This document shows, in pieces, positions 29,347-37,485 of a stretch of DNA of 41,073 bases. Below the pieces are notes generated by a model that ran no database searches, was not told where the DNA came from, and saw only the letters and a list, made by a program, of their open reading frames with translations. Positions within the stretch are counted from its first letter, which is position 1, and each line of letters opens with the position of its first letter. Source of the stretch: Rhizobium sp. Q54 (GTDB lineage Bacteria; Pseudomonadota; Alphaproteobacteria; Rhizobiales; Beijerinckiaceae); NCBI GenBank assembly GCA_945878875.1, contig CAMCUC010000022.1, forward strand, positions 1 through 41,073, in the 5' to 3' direction. The translations under genes and the position numbers were made by a program.

Positions 29347-30722
29347 TGGGTCTTTGCCTGCGTCACGCGGCACATGATCTGCTGCACGGGACGCGTGGTG
29401 AGGCGCGCAGCCGGCTGAACCTGCGCGTCGGGCGCAAGATGAAAATCGAATCGTCTCACAAGATCAGCGATAATCAACACCGCTTCGACAGTGGCGAACG
29501 CGGCGCCTGCACAGACGCGGGGTCCAAGACCAAACGGGATATAGGCGCCGGGCGTCATCTCGCTTTCGCGCTCTGGTGCAAAGCGATCTGGATCGAAAAC
29601 GTCGGGTTCACGCCAATACTTTTGATGGCGATGCAACACCCATGGCGCCACGATCACAAGCGCGCCGCGCGGGATTTTCCGACCGCCTATCTTTGTGGCC
29701 TGCGTAGCTACGCGCGGAAGAAATGTTATTGGCGGATAAAGCCGCAGCGTCTCGCGAAATACGTTGCGTGTAAAAGATAACCTCTTGATATGTTCAAACG
29801 CAATCGCGTTATCCCCAGCAACTGATTGTACCTCTGCACGAATGCGCGCCACGATCTCCGGCTGTTTGGCGAGAATGAAAAATACCCATGTCAGCGCGCT
29901 TGCGCTCGTCTCGTGTCCGGCGAGAAACAGTACGCCCAATTGATCGATCAGCTCTGCACGCGTGAAGCCTTCACCCTCAATGTCGCGCGCCAGCGCAATG
30001 TTGCGCGCAATGTCGTCATAGCGCTCACCCTCTGCTCCGATATGGTTTGACAGCATGTCATCGAGGTGGCTGCGTATCAGCGCGCAAGCGTCGAGCACGT
30101 CCTTGCGCTGGGCTATTTTCGTCCACGCCTTATCCATAATAAGGCGACGAATTTCCACCTGCGCGACGCTACGTTCAAATAATGTGAACGCATCGAAAAC
30201 CTCGCGCGAGGCATCATGCTCAAGGCTGGTGGAAAAGACCGTCCGGCAGATGACGTCTGCGGTGAGGTGCGACATTGCAAGATCAAGACTGAACGAAGCA
30301 CCATCATGCGCATGGCGCGCAAGCGTTTCCATACAGACGCCGACGCTTTTCTCGATTGCGGAAAAAGCGCGATTAACGCGCATCATCGTCAAGGCGGGAT
30401 CGACCATTTCACGCTGGCGACGCCATGTCGCACCGCTTGAGACGAAGATGCTGTCGCCGATCAAGGGTTCGAGCGCGTTGACCATGAGATCAGACTTTGG
30501 AAAAACTCCCTCCGGGTCAATCAAGACGCTGCGTGCAAGATCAGGCCGGTTCACAAGCATTGTCGTGCGCCGCGACCAGCCGAGCGGGCCAATGTCCATG
30601 TGGTAGGCCGAGCCGGGCAGCAGTCCTAAAAGATTGCCGTCGCCGCTGAGCGCGGCGCGCATCAGCGACATTAGCGCATTGCGCGGCGCGGGCCGTGGCG
30701 GGCGATAATGCGCGAGTGTCAC
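29343..30722 (-). CDS. Cytochrome P450 in the carotenoid region
   Basis: A 459-aa heme monooxygenase. Seen: C-helix WRRQRE (100-105), I-helix oxygen-binding AGHETSAS (268-275), ExxR as ETLR (324-327) and heme loop FGLGPRVCAG with thiolate Cys404. WRRQR plus AGHETS resemble the CYP102/CYP175-like group that includes fatty-acid and carotenoid hydroxylases; substrate cannot be read from sequence. No signal or membrane anchor. It starts with GTG at 30722, with AAGGAG nine bases upstream. It is translationally coupled to the ATP-grasp gene and divergent from a DUF2306-like membrane protein. It needs O2, at odds with the oxygen-repressed genes around it, and no TGT-N12-ACA site is seen before it. 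Confidence 0.9.
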   Translation of the reverse strand: MTLAHYRPPRPAPRNALMSLMRAALSGDGNLLGLLPGSAYHMDIGPLGWSRRTTMLVNRPDLARSVLIDPEGVFPKSDLMVNALEPLIGDSIFVSSGATWRRQREMVDPALTMMRVNRAFSAIEKSVGVCMETLARHAHDGASFSLDLAMSHLTADVICRTVFSTSLEHDASREVFDAFTLFERSVAQVEIRRLIMDKAWTKIAQRKDVLDACALIRSHLDDMLSNHIGAEGERYDDIARNIALARDIEGEGFTRAELIDQLGVLFLAGHETSASALTWVFFILAKQPEIVARIRAEVQSVAGDNAIAFEHIKRLSFTRNVFRETLRLYPPITFLPRVATQATKIGGRKIPRGALVIVAPWVLHRHQKYWREPDVFDPDRFAPERESEMTPGAYIPFGLGPRVCAGAAFATVEAVLIIADLVRRFDFHLAPDAQVQPAARLTTRPVQQIMCRVTQAKTQ

Positions 30723-30806
30723 AGATTTATACTCCTTGTCTTTGCATAGCGCCCGCGCTGCGATAGATTACGAGATATTGCTCTTTTGCAGGGCTGGGGA
30801 GCGGGT
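30723..30806. promoter_or_regulatory. Divergent P450 / membrane-protein promoter region
   Basis: 84 bases between the GTG of the P450 gene and the ATG of the plus-strand gene. Only ribosome sites are clear: AAGGAG for the P450 and GGGGAG for the membrane protein. No TGT-N12-ACA dyad is present, so this pair seems outside direct PpsR control. Confidence 0.4.
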
Positions 30807-31541
30807 ATGGAGTACAAAATTTTCGAGGCTCTTGTCGTCGCCCACATCCTGACCGGATCCCTTGGCGCCCTGACTTTCTGGATGCCTGTGCTCGGCGCCA
30901 AGGGCACGAAGATGCATCGCCTGTCGGGGCGCCTGTTCGTCGTCACGATGTTGCTGACGGGCACGTTCGCCATCGGCATGAGCATATTGACGTTGCTGGA
31001 ACCGATGGGCACGCATCCCCATCTTGTGGGGAAGTTCGATGACGATTTCGTGCGCGGAATCTTCGGCTGGTTGATGCTGCATCTGGGCATATTGACGATC
31101 AATCTGGCTTGGTACGGCTGGCTTTGCGCGCGCAACAGGGCGCAGCGCGAACCCATGCGCGAATGGCGTAATCTTGCGTTGCAACCTTTGTTGCTGATTG
31201 CGGCGATCAATTGCGCAGCGCAGGGCTGGCTTATCAGCCAGCCTCTCATGCTCGGCGTCTCGGTAATCGGCATCGCCACTGTGCTCACCAATGTCTGGTT
31301 CCTTTACAAGCCAGCGCCCGGCGCCATGGACTGGCTGAAGGAGCATGTGAAAGCGCTCATTGGCGCAGGCATTTCCGTCTACACTGCGTTCCTGGCGTTC
31401 GGCTCCGTGCGCGCCTTTCCTGAACTCGCACTAAGTCCGGTTATGTGGTCTGTTCCGGCGGCTACCGGCATCGCGTTTATCCTCTGGCACTGGCGCAGGA
31501 TTGATCGCAAGCTGCACGCTCACAAACAGCGCGCCTCCTGA
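30807..31541 (+). CDS. DUF2306-like multi-pass membrane protein
   Basis: A 244-aa protein with about seven hydrophobic segments. The N-terminal part has AHILTGSLGALTFWMPVLG then KMHRLSGRLFVVTMLLTG, the spaced His residues and HRxxGR pattern seen in DUF2306-type membrane proteins, which may bind heme. The ATG at 30807 has GGGGAG at good spacing; a TTG at 30786 would add seven residues. It is divergent from the P450 and its last 22 bases overlap the end of crtI on the other strand. A redox or electron-transfer role next to a P450 is attractive but unproven. The family call is from memory of the pattern. Confidence 0.6.
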   Translation: MEYKIFEALVVAHILTGSLGALTFWMPVLGAKGTKMHRLSGRLFVVTMLLTGTFAIGMSILTLLEPMGTHPHLVGKFDDDFVRGIFGWLMLHLGILTINLAWYGWLCARNRAQREPMREWRNLALQPLLLIAAINCAAQGWLISQPLMLGVSVIGIATVLTNVWFLYKPAPGAMDWLKEHVKALIGAGISVYTAFLAFGSVRAFPELALSPVMWSVPAATGIAFILWHWRRIDRKLHAHKQRAS

Positions 31542-33028
31542 AACTCCTGCGCCGCAGGGATAAGATCAGCCACGATCTTCGCCGATGAAATCACGCCTGG
31601 AAGACCTGCGCCCGGATGTGTGCCTGCTCCAACAAGATAGAGCCCCTTGGCCTCCTCGCTCTTGTTGTGCGGACGAAACCACGCACTTTGAAACAATTGC
31701 GGCTCAAAAGAAAACGCCGCGCCCTTCTCTGAGAGCAGCCGGTCGCGGAAATCAAGCGGCGTCATGATTCGTGAGGTAATGATGCTTTCCGACAGACCGG
31801 GCATGATCGTATCTTCAAGCCGCTGCTCAATGGCTTTGCGATAACTTTCAGACTTTGTAACCCAATCGGTTCCGCTATCAAGATGGGGCACTGGCGCCAG
31901 CGCGTAAAAAGCATCGCAGCCTTCCGGCGCCAGCGATGGATCAGTCATCGTCGGGCGATGCAGATAAAGGCTGAAATCTTCCGCCAGAACCTTGCGCGAG
32001 AAAATATCCTTGAGCAATTCCTCATAGCGTGGACCAAGCACCATCATATGGTGATAGACGTCGTCATATTTGCGATTGGTGCCAAAATACCAGACGAACA
32101 GGCTCATGGAATAGCGGGCGCGCGAGAGCTTGGAATCCGTCCAGCGTTTGCGCTTTGTGTTGCTCATCAGCTTGCCGTAGGTCCAGGCGGCGTCGGCGTT
32201 CGAGATCACAAGATCGGCGTTCACGATCTCGCCGCCGACAAGCATCACGCCTGCAGCGCGGCCATTCTCGACGATGATTTGCTCAACTTGTGCATTATAA
32301 CGGATCGATCCGCCCAGCTTTTCAAGCAAGCGCACCAGCCCTTTCACGATGGCCCCGGTTCCGCCCATTGCGAAATGAACCAGATGCTGACGCTCCAGAT
32401 GCGAGATCAGGCAATAATAGGCGGTCGTCGTCAGCGGATTGCCGCCGATCAGCAGCGGATGAAAGCTGAAGGCAACGCGCAGTTTCTCATTGGTGAAATA
32501 TTGCCCAACCTTATTGTAAACTGAGCGAAAACCGCCAAGCCTTATCAAATCAGGCACCGACAGGATCAGCGATTTCAATTCGTGAAACGGTTTGTCGGCA
32601 AGGTCTTTGAATGCGACTTCATAAATCGCTTCGCTGTCTTTGAGGAAGCGGTCAAAGCCAGCAAGATCGCGCGGCTCGATGCGTTTGACCTCGGCGCGCA
32701 TGGCGTCAAGATCGGCGGCGCAATTGATGATCTCGCCGTCGTCAAAGCGGATTTGATAGAACGGATCCATCGCGCGCAGCTCGACATCGTCGGATAATTT
32801 TGCGCCCGCCAGCTCCCATATTTCTTCCAGCAAATAAGGTGCGGTGATAATGGTGGGACCACCGTCAAACGTAAAACCGTCTTGCTTGAAGACATAGGCG
32901 CGGCCGCCCGGCGCATCGAGTTTTTCAATAATCGTTACCCGCCAGCCTTTTGCAGCAAGCCGCACAGCGACGGCCAGACCGCCAAAGCCCGATCCAATGA
33001 CGAGCGCGTGGGGCGCAGAATTATGCAT
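31520..33028 (-). CDS. crtI: CrtI, phytoene desaturase
   Basis: FAD-dependent desaturase taking phytoene to neurosporene or lycopene; the downstream gene set (crtC, D, F, no crtA) suggests lycopene and spirilloxanthin. It is 502 aa. Dinucleotide motif ALVIGSGFGGLAVAVRLAAKG at the N-terminus, APGGRAYVF, FDGGPTIIT, and C-terminal GLYLVGAGTHPGAGLPGV. The ATG at 33028 has CGGAG nine bases upstream and overlaps the bchO end by 8 bases. Last gene of dxs-bchO-crtI. Unusually, crtI is not next to crtB, which lies 3.4 kb further left. Confidence 0.96.
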   Translation of the reverse strand: MHNSAPHALVIGSGFGGLAVAVRLAAKGWRVTIIEKLDAPGGRAYVFKQDGFTFDGGPTIITAPYLLEEIWELAGAKLSDDVELRAMDPFYQIRFDDGEIINCAADLDAMRAEVKRIEPRDLAGFDRFLKDSEAIYEVAFKDLADKPFHELKSLILSVPDLIRLGGFRSVYNKVGQYFTNEKLRVAFSFHPLLIGGNPLTTTAYYCLISHLERQHLVHFAMGGTGAIVKGLVRLLEKLGGSIRYNAQVEQIIVENGRAAGVMLVGGEIVNADLVISNADAAWTYGKLMSNTKRKRWTDSKLSRARYSMSLFVWYFGTNRKYDDVYHHMMVLGPRYEELLKDIFSRKVLAEDFSLYLHRPTMTDPSLAPEGCDAFYALAPVPHLDSGTDWVTKSESYRKAIEQRLEDTIMPGLSESIITSRIMTPLDFRDRLLSEKGAAFSFEPQLFQSAWFRPHNKSEEAKGLYLVGAGTHPGAGLPGVISSAKIVADLIPAAQEFQEARCL

Positions 33029-33920
33029 CAGGCTTTGCTCCGAGCAAAATACATTTATGCGCTATTGCGATGATGCGCGCGGCGATCTCAACGGGTCGTT
33101 CTTCGTGGGCGAGGTGACCAAGTCCGGGCAATTGCTCAACGCTCGTGTGCGGCAGAAGACGGCGCACGTCGAAGGCTTGTTCTGGTGAAATGGTGCGGTC
33201 TTTCGCGCCTGCCAGCAAATGCAGCGGCGTTTGCAGGCGTGGAAGATCGCGCTGCAGTTCAGCCAGATTCCAGTTCGCCATCATACGCAGCGTCGCGCCC
33301 ACATGCGAGGAATTGCCAGCCAGCTTGCGATAAAGCGCAATCCCGCGCGCATCAATGCGCGAGCCTGTTTCCTCCAGCAGGCGTTCAACCCCGCCTGTCC
33401 CGCCCGCATAGCGCGAGAATGCCCAGGGAACGAGCGGATTGAGGGTTAGTATTTTCGCCAATGCAGAATAGACTGGCCCGGTTGCGGCTGTGAATGGCAA
33501 CAACGCGGCGTTTAATCCTATGATCGCCTTGGGCGCGACGAGCCCGTCAAGCGCCATGCGAACGGCGATGGCCGCGCCCGCCGAATGGCCCACAATGAAC
33601 TCAGGCTCCATGGCCAGTTCGCGCAGCAGCGCAGCGATCGATTGCGCCATGGCCGGAAGGCTGAAGCCGGACGCGGACGGCACCTGTGTAAAACCCTGGC
33701 CGGGAAGATCAGGAGCAATTACGGTGAAGTGCGCAGCCAGAAGCGGCGCCAGATCACGCCATGAATGGTTAGAGGCGCCTGAACCATGCAGCAGCAAAAG
33801 CGCCGGGCCCTGTCCCATAATCTGCACATGCCATTGAAAACAAGCGGCAGGAATGAACCGGCTGGCGGCATGGTTTGGCCAATCGGCGCCGTCACGTTCC
33901 CACGCGAGTCTTGCGTTCAT
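33021..33920 (-). CDS. bchO: BchO, alpha/beta hydrolase of bacteriochlorophyll synthesis
   Basis: Alpha/beta-fold protein regarded as a Mg-chelatase accessory factor. It is 299 aa. [21 protein letters not shown] forms the oxyanion region, GHSAGAAIA is the nucleophile elbow with Ser, and GLGHLAHEE carries the catalytic His near the C-terminus. The ATG at 33920 follows GGGAAAG; it overlaps the dxs end by 29 bases. bchO usually follows bchI-bchD, but here it is between dxs and crtI with no bchID nearby. The family assignment is strong; its chemistry is not established. Confidence 0.9.
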   Translation of the reverse strand: MNARLAWERDGADWPNHAASRFIPAACFQWHVQIMGQGPALLLLHGSGASNHSWRDLAPLLAAHFTVIAPDLPGQGFTQVPSASGFSLPAMAQSIAALLRELAMEPEFIVGHSAGAAIAVRMALDGLVAPKAIIGLNAALLPFTAATGPVYSALAKILTLNPLVPWAFSRYAGGTGGVERLLEETGSRIDARGIALYRKLAGNSSHVGATLRMMANWNLAELQRDLPRLQTPLHLLAGAKDRTISPEQAFDVRRLLPHTSVEQLPGLGHLAHEERPVEIAARIIAIAHKCILLGAKPDA

Positions 33921-35793
33921 CTCGTTCTTTCCCGGGCGTGGCGGTGCGCCCTTTGCGCATGGCGGAGCGTATCGGCACGGCGTCAAACGCAGTCAAAGCG
34001 GCGCGCACGATTCCATCCTTGTCGAGCCCGGCGGTCGCGAGCATCGCTTGCGGTGAATCATGCTCGATGAATTCGTCAGGCAGACGCATGGTGCGAATTT
34101 TCGCGCGGTCGAGCAGGCCCGAATCAGAAAGCTCCTGCAGCACAGCGGATCCAAAGCCGCCGCTGGCACCTTCTTCAATCGTCACCAATACCTGATGGCT
34201 GCAAGCGAGTTCGCGCACCAGCTCGGCATCAATTGGTTTGGCGAAGCGCGCGTCGGCGACGCTGACCGAGAAGCCAACCTTCTCCAGCTCATCTGCCGCC
34301 GCCAGCGCATCTCCCAGGCGAGAGCCCAATGAGAGCAACGCAACATCGCAGCCCTGCCGTAACATGCGCCCAACGCCAATAGAGAACGCTTGCGGCTCAG
34401 CTGGAATTTGTACGCCTGTGCCCTCGCCGCGCGGATAACGGAAGGCGATGGGGCCGTCGTCGTAGGCTGCGGCTGTGGCGACCGCGCCAGCAAGTTCGGC
34501 CTCGTCGGACGGCGCCATTACCACCATATTGGGCAGGCACGTGAGATAGCTGACGTCGAACGCGCCTGCGTGCGTGGGCCCATCAGCGCCCACAAGGCCA
34601 GCGCGATCAATCGCGAAGCGCACGTTGAGATTTTGCAACGCGACGTCATGCACGATCTGGTCATAGGCGCGTTGCAGGAAGGTGGAGTAGATCGCACAGA
34701 ACGGCTTCAGGCCCTGCGCTGCAAGCCCTGCCGCAAACGTGACGGCGTGCTGCTCGGCAATGCCCACGTCAAAGAAGCGATTGGGATAAGCCTTGGCGAA
34801 GCCATCCAGCCCGGCGCCTGCAGGCATCGCCGCGGTAATGCCAATAATACGAGGATCGCAGGCAGCCTCGCGCATGAGCGAATCTGCAAAAACTTTGGTG
34901 AAGGCTGGCGCCAGGGGCCTGCTTTTGGCCTGCGCGCCAGTGGCTATATCGAACTTGACCACGCCGTGATACTTGTCGCTTGAGGCTTCGGCGGGGGCGT
35001 AGCCCTTGCCTTTCTGCGTCACCACATGAATGAGGATCGGGCCCTCGTCCGCGTCGCGCGCCGTGCGCAGAACCGGCGTCAACGCGGCAAGATCATGCCC
35101 GTCGACGGGGCCGACGTAATGAAAGCCCAGCGCCTCAAACATCGAGCTTTTGTCCTGGCCGGAAGCGAGGCGCCCAAAATGTTTCGACATCGCGCCAACG
35201 GGCGGCGCTATCGACATGTCGTTGTCGTTGAGGATCACGATCAGGCGGCTCTTTAGCGCACCCGCATTGTTCATCGCCTCCCACGCCATGCCCGCCGACA
35301 TGGCTCCGTCGCCGATGATCGCCACCACGCGCTCATTGCCACCCAGAATGTCGCGTGCGGCGGCAAAGCCAAGGCCCGCCGAAATCGAGGTCGAGGAATG
35401 GCCGGCGCCAAAGGGGTCGTATTGGCTCTCGGCGCGGCGGGTGAAGCCGGACAGGCCGCCTCCCTGGCGAATGGTGCCCATGCGGGCGCGCCGTCCGGTG
35501 AGAATTTTATGGGGATAGGCCTGATGGCCGACGTCCCAGATCAGAATGTCCTTCGGTGTGTCAAAAACATAATGCAGAGCTACCGTCAGCTCGACCACGC
35601 CAAGCCCCGCGCCCAGATGGCCGCCGGTTTTGGAGACCGAGGCTATCATATCAGCGCGCACCTCGGCTGCGAGCGCAGGGAGGTCTTGCGGCGACAGATT
35701 ACGAATATCAGGAGGATTGGCGATAGAATCGAGCAAAGGCGTTACCGGAGTCGCCGTCGCAATCGTCTCCAGTGTCCAGGAATGTGACGACAT
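33892..35793 (-). CDS. dxs: Dxs, 1-deoxy-D-xylulose-5-phosphate synthase
   Basis: Thiamine-diphosphate enzyme that starts the MEP isoprenoid pathway from pyruvate and glyceraldehyde-3-phosphate. It is 633 aa. Seen: [25 protein letters not shown], the ThDP site [28 protein letters not shown], and the transketolase Pyr-domain stretch [17 protein letters not shown]. The ATG at 35793 has a long GGGGGAGGGG site six bases upstream; a TTG at 35823 would enter the operator. Clustered with photosynthesis genes, it is likely a dedicated or main copy whose output follows pigment demand. Confidence 0.96.
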   Translation of the reverse strand: MSSHSWTLETIATATPVTPLLDSIANPPDIRNLSPQDLPALAAEVRADMIASVSKTGGHLGAGLGVVELTVALHYVFDTPKDILIWDVGHQAYPHKILTGRRARMGTIRQGGGLSGFTRRAESQYDPFGAGHSSTSISAGLGFAAARDILGGNERVVAIIGDGAMSAGMAWEAMNNAGALKSRLIVILNDNDMSIAPPVGAMSKHFGRLASGQDKSSMFEALGFHYVGPVDGHDLAALTPVLRTARDADEGPILIHVVTQKGKGYAPAEASSDKYHGVVKFDIATGAQAKSRPLAPAFTKVFADSLMREAACDPRIIGITAAMPAGAGLDGFAKAYPNRFFDVGIAEQHAVTFAAGLAAQGLKPFCAIYSTFLQRAYDQIVHDVALQNLNVRFAIDRAGLVGADGPTHAGAFDVSYLTCLPNMVVMAPSDEAELAGAVATAAAYDDGPIAFRYPRGEGTGVQIPAEPQAFSIGVGRMLRQGCDVALLSLGSRLGDALAAADELEKVGFSVSVADARFAKPIDAELVRELACSHQVLVTIEEGASGGFGSAVLQELSDSGLLDRAKIRTMRLPDEFIEHDSPQAMLATAGLDKDGIVRAALTAFDAVPIRSAMRKGRTATPGKERDERKTRVGT

Positions 35794-35817
35794 GATTTGC
35801 CCCTCCCCCGCCGAAAG

Positions 35818-35867
35818 CGTCAAAGTTACTTTACACCTTGATCTGAAAATGACAAGATTGTCTTACA
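35818..35867 (-). promoter_or_regulatory. dxs promoter with two PpsR-like dyads
   Basis: On the minus strand, TGTAAAGTAACTTTGACG (35818-35835) is TGT-N12-ACG, and TGTAAGACAATCTTGTCA (35850-35867) is TGT-N12-TCA with an inner GACAA/TTGTC dyad. A -35-like TTGTCA in the second and TAAAGT 16 bases later in the first form a possible promoter covered by both. Each differs from TGT-N12-ACA by one base; spacing between them is 14 bases rather than 8, so confidence is lower than for bchC or crtE. Confidence 0.5.
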
Positions 35868-35973
35868 GTTTGTCTTGCGCTTTTTGGATGAGGCGCTGGA
35901 CATTCTCACCCGCCTGAAGCAATTCGGTTCTGACGGCAAAAGCGATGGCGAAGTGAATAGGGCGGCTGAAGAT

Positions 35974-37005
35974 ATGAATTCCGACAAATTGATCCTGCGC
36001 GCGCTTGGCGGCGAGGCGACCGCCCGTCGCCCCTTGTGGATGATGCGGCAGGCCGGGCGCTATTTGCCCGAATATCGCGAACTGCGCGCCACCACGAGCA
36101 GCTTCATGGAATTCTGCTTCAACCCGGCCAAGGCCGCCGAGGCGACCTTGCAGCCGATCCGCCGGTTTGGTTTTGACGCCGCGATCATCTTCAGCGACAT
36201 CCTCGTCATCCCCGAGGCCCTGGGCCAGAAGGTTTCGTTCGAGGCTGGCGAAGGCCCGCGCCTGCAGCCCACCGAATCACCCGCCGATCTCGACAAGCTG
36301 TTTCCTGAACTCGAAATCGCAATGCTCGCGCCCGTCTATGAGGCGCTTGAGCGCGTGAAGGGCGCGCTGGACGGCTCCACCACGCTGATCGGCTTTTGCG
36401 GCGCGCCGTGGACCATCGCCAGCTACATGATTGCAGGCAAAGGCACGCCCGATCAGGCGCCGGCGCGGCGCTTTGCCTATATGTATCCGGACGCCTTCCA
36501 GCGGCTGATCGACCTGCTGACCCGGGCCTGCATCGAGCATTTGTCCTTGCAGGTGAAGGCGGGCGCGGAAGTGGTGCAGATTTTCGATTCCTGGGCGAGC
36601 GTCCTGCCCGGCCCGCAGTTTGAACGCTGGTGCCTGGCGCCAGTGGCGCAGATCGCGAAGGCGATGAGGGCGCGTCATCCCAAGATTAAAGTGATAGCCT
36701 TCCCGCGCGGCGTCAGCCCGCGCCATGTCGGCGCTGTGGCCAATCTTGAGGGCGTCAATGGCGTCGGCCTCGACACTTCCGCCGATGTTGAGGCCTGCAT
36801 CGCCGCCACCCCTGCGCATGTCGCCTTGCAGGGCAATCTCGATCCGCTTCTGCTGCTGGCGGGCGGACCTGAATTGACCCGCGAGATCCATCGCATTCGC
36901 GACGCCTTCAACGGGCGCCCGCATATTTTCAATCTGGGCCACGGCATTTTGCCGCCTACCCCAATCGCCAACGTCGAATTGCTCATCAGGGAAGTTCGCA
37001 GCTAA
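35974..37005 (+). CDS. hemE: HemE, uroporphyrinogen III decarboxylase
   Basis: Converts uroporphyrinogen III to coproporphyrinogen III, feeding heme and bacteriochlorophyll. It is 343 aa, the family's length. The N-terminal signature RRPLWMMRQAGRYLPEYRELR and GFCGAPWTIASYM are diagnostic, with the catalytic Asp in FSDIL near residue 72. The ATG at 35974 was chosen by homology; the frame extends upstream to about 35875 over promoter DNA. Followed after 14 bases by the BLUF gene, likely one transcript. Confidence 0.96.
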   Translation: MNSDKLILRALGGEATARRPLWMMRQAGRYLPEYRELRATTSSFMEFCFNPAKAAEATLQPIRRFGFDAAIIFSDILVIPEALGQKVSFEAGEGPRLQPTESPADLDKLFPELEIAMLAPVYEALERVKGALDGSTTLIGFCGAPWTIASYMIAGKGTPDQAPARRFAYMYPDAFQRLIDLLTRACIEHLSLQVKAGAEVVQIFDSWASVLPGPQFERWCLAPVAQIAKAMRARHPKIKVIAFPRGVSPRHVGAVANLEGVNGVGLDTSADVEACIAATPAHVALQGNLDPLLLLAGGPELTREIHRIRDAFNGRPHIFNLGHGILPPTPIANVELLIREVRS

Positions 37006-37019
37006 CAAACAGGGGTTCG

Positions 37020-37427
37020 ATGATGCGACTGGCCCAGCTCATCTACATCTCGCGCCCCTTTGGCTTTGAAGCCCGCACGCTCGACAATATCTTGCTGAAG
37101 GCCCGCGCCAAAAACGCGCTCTCCGGGCTCACTGGCGCGCTCATCGTGCGCGCCGATCTCTACATGCAATTGCTGGAAGGCCCGCGCGAGGCCGTGACGG
37201 CGACGCTGGCGCGCATTGTAAGCGACGACCGGCATCTCGAAGTCTCGCTGATCCATTGCGGCGACGTCAATGAGCGCCTGTTTCCGCACTGGTCGATGCG
37301 CGACGATCCGGCGCGCTCGTGGATGTGGTCGCAGGAACAGGTGCGCGCAGGCGCCGCCCGCAACGCCGGCGCGGCTGAAGCGCTGGCCGTTTTCCAGCGT
37401 TTGGCGGCCGAGCCGCTGGAAGCCTAG
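37020..37427 (+). CDS. Short BLUF-domain blue-light receptor
   Basis: A 135-aa single-domain BLUF protein (flavin blue-light sensor). Key residues are all present: Tyr9 (QLIYIS), Asn32 (AKNALSGLTG), Gln50 (LYMQLLEGP), and Trp91/Met93 (FPHWSMRDDPARSW). The Tyr/Gln pair is what drives the red-shifted signalling state in AppA and PixD, so it should be photoactive. There is no fused output domain; the about 40-residue C-terminal region is Ala-rich and helical, so output must be by protein contact. Cotranscribed with hemE. A link to PpsR or AerR is inference by analogy with AppA. Confidence 0.93.
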   Translation: MMRLAQLIYISRPFGFEARTLDNILLKARAKNALSGLTGALIVRADLYMQLLEGPREAVTATLARIVSDDRHLEVSLIHCGDVNERLFPHWSMRDDPARSWMWSQEQVRAGAARNAGAAEALAVFQRLAAEPLEA

Positions 37428-37485
37428 ATTGCCAAAACTGTTGTGTTACTTTAGAGGCTTAGGAGAGTAATAGCTGGGGCGTTCC

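Noticed and set aside
35875-35973. Upstream extension of HemE (33 codons)
   Set aside because: It reads through promoter-like DNA and would make the protein longer than the family; the ATG at 35974 gives the standard 343 residues.
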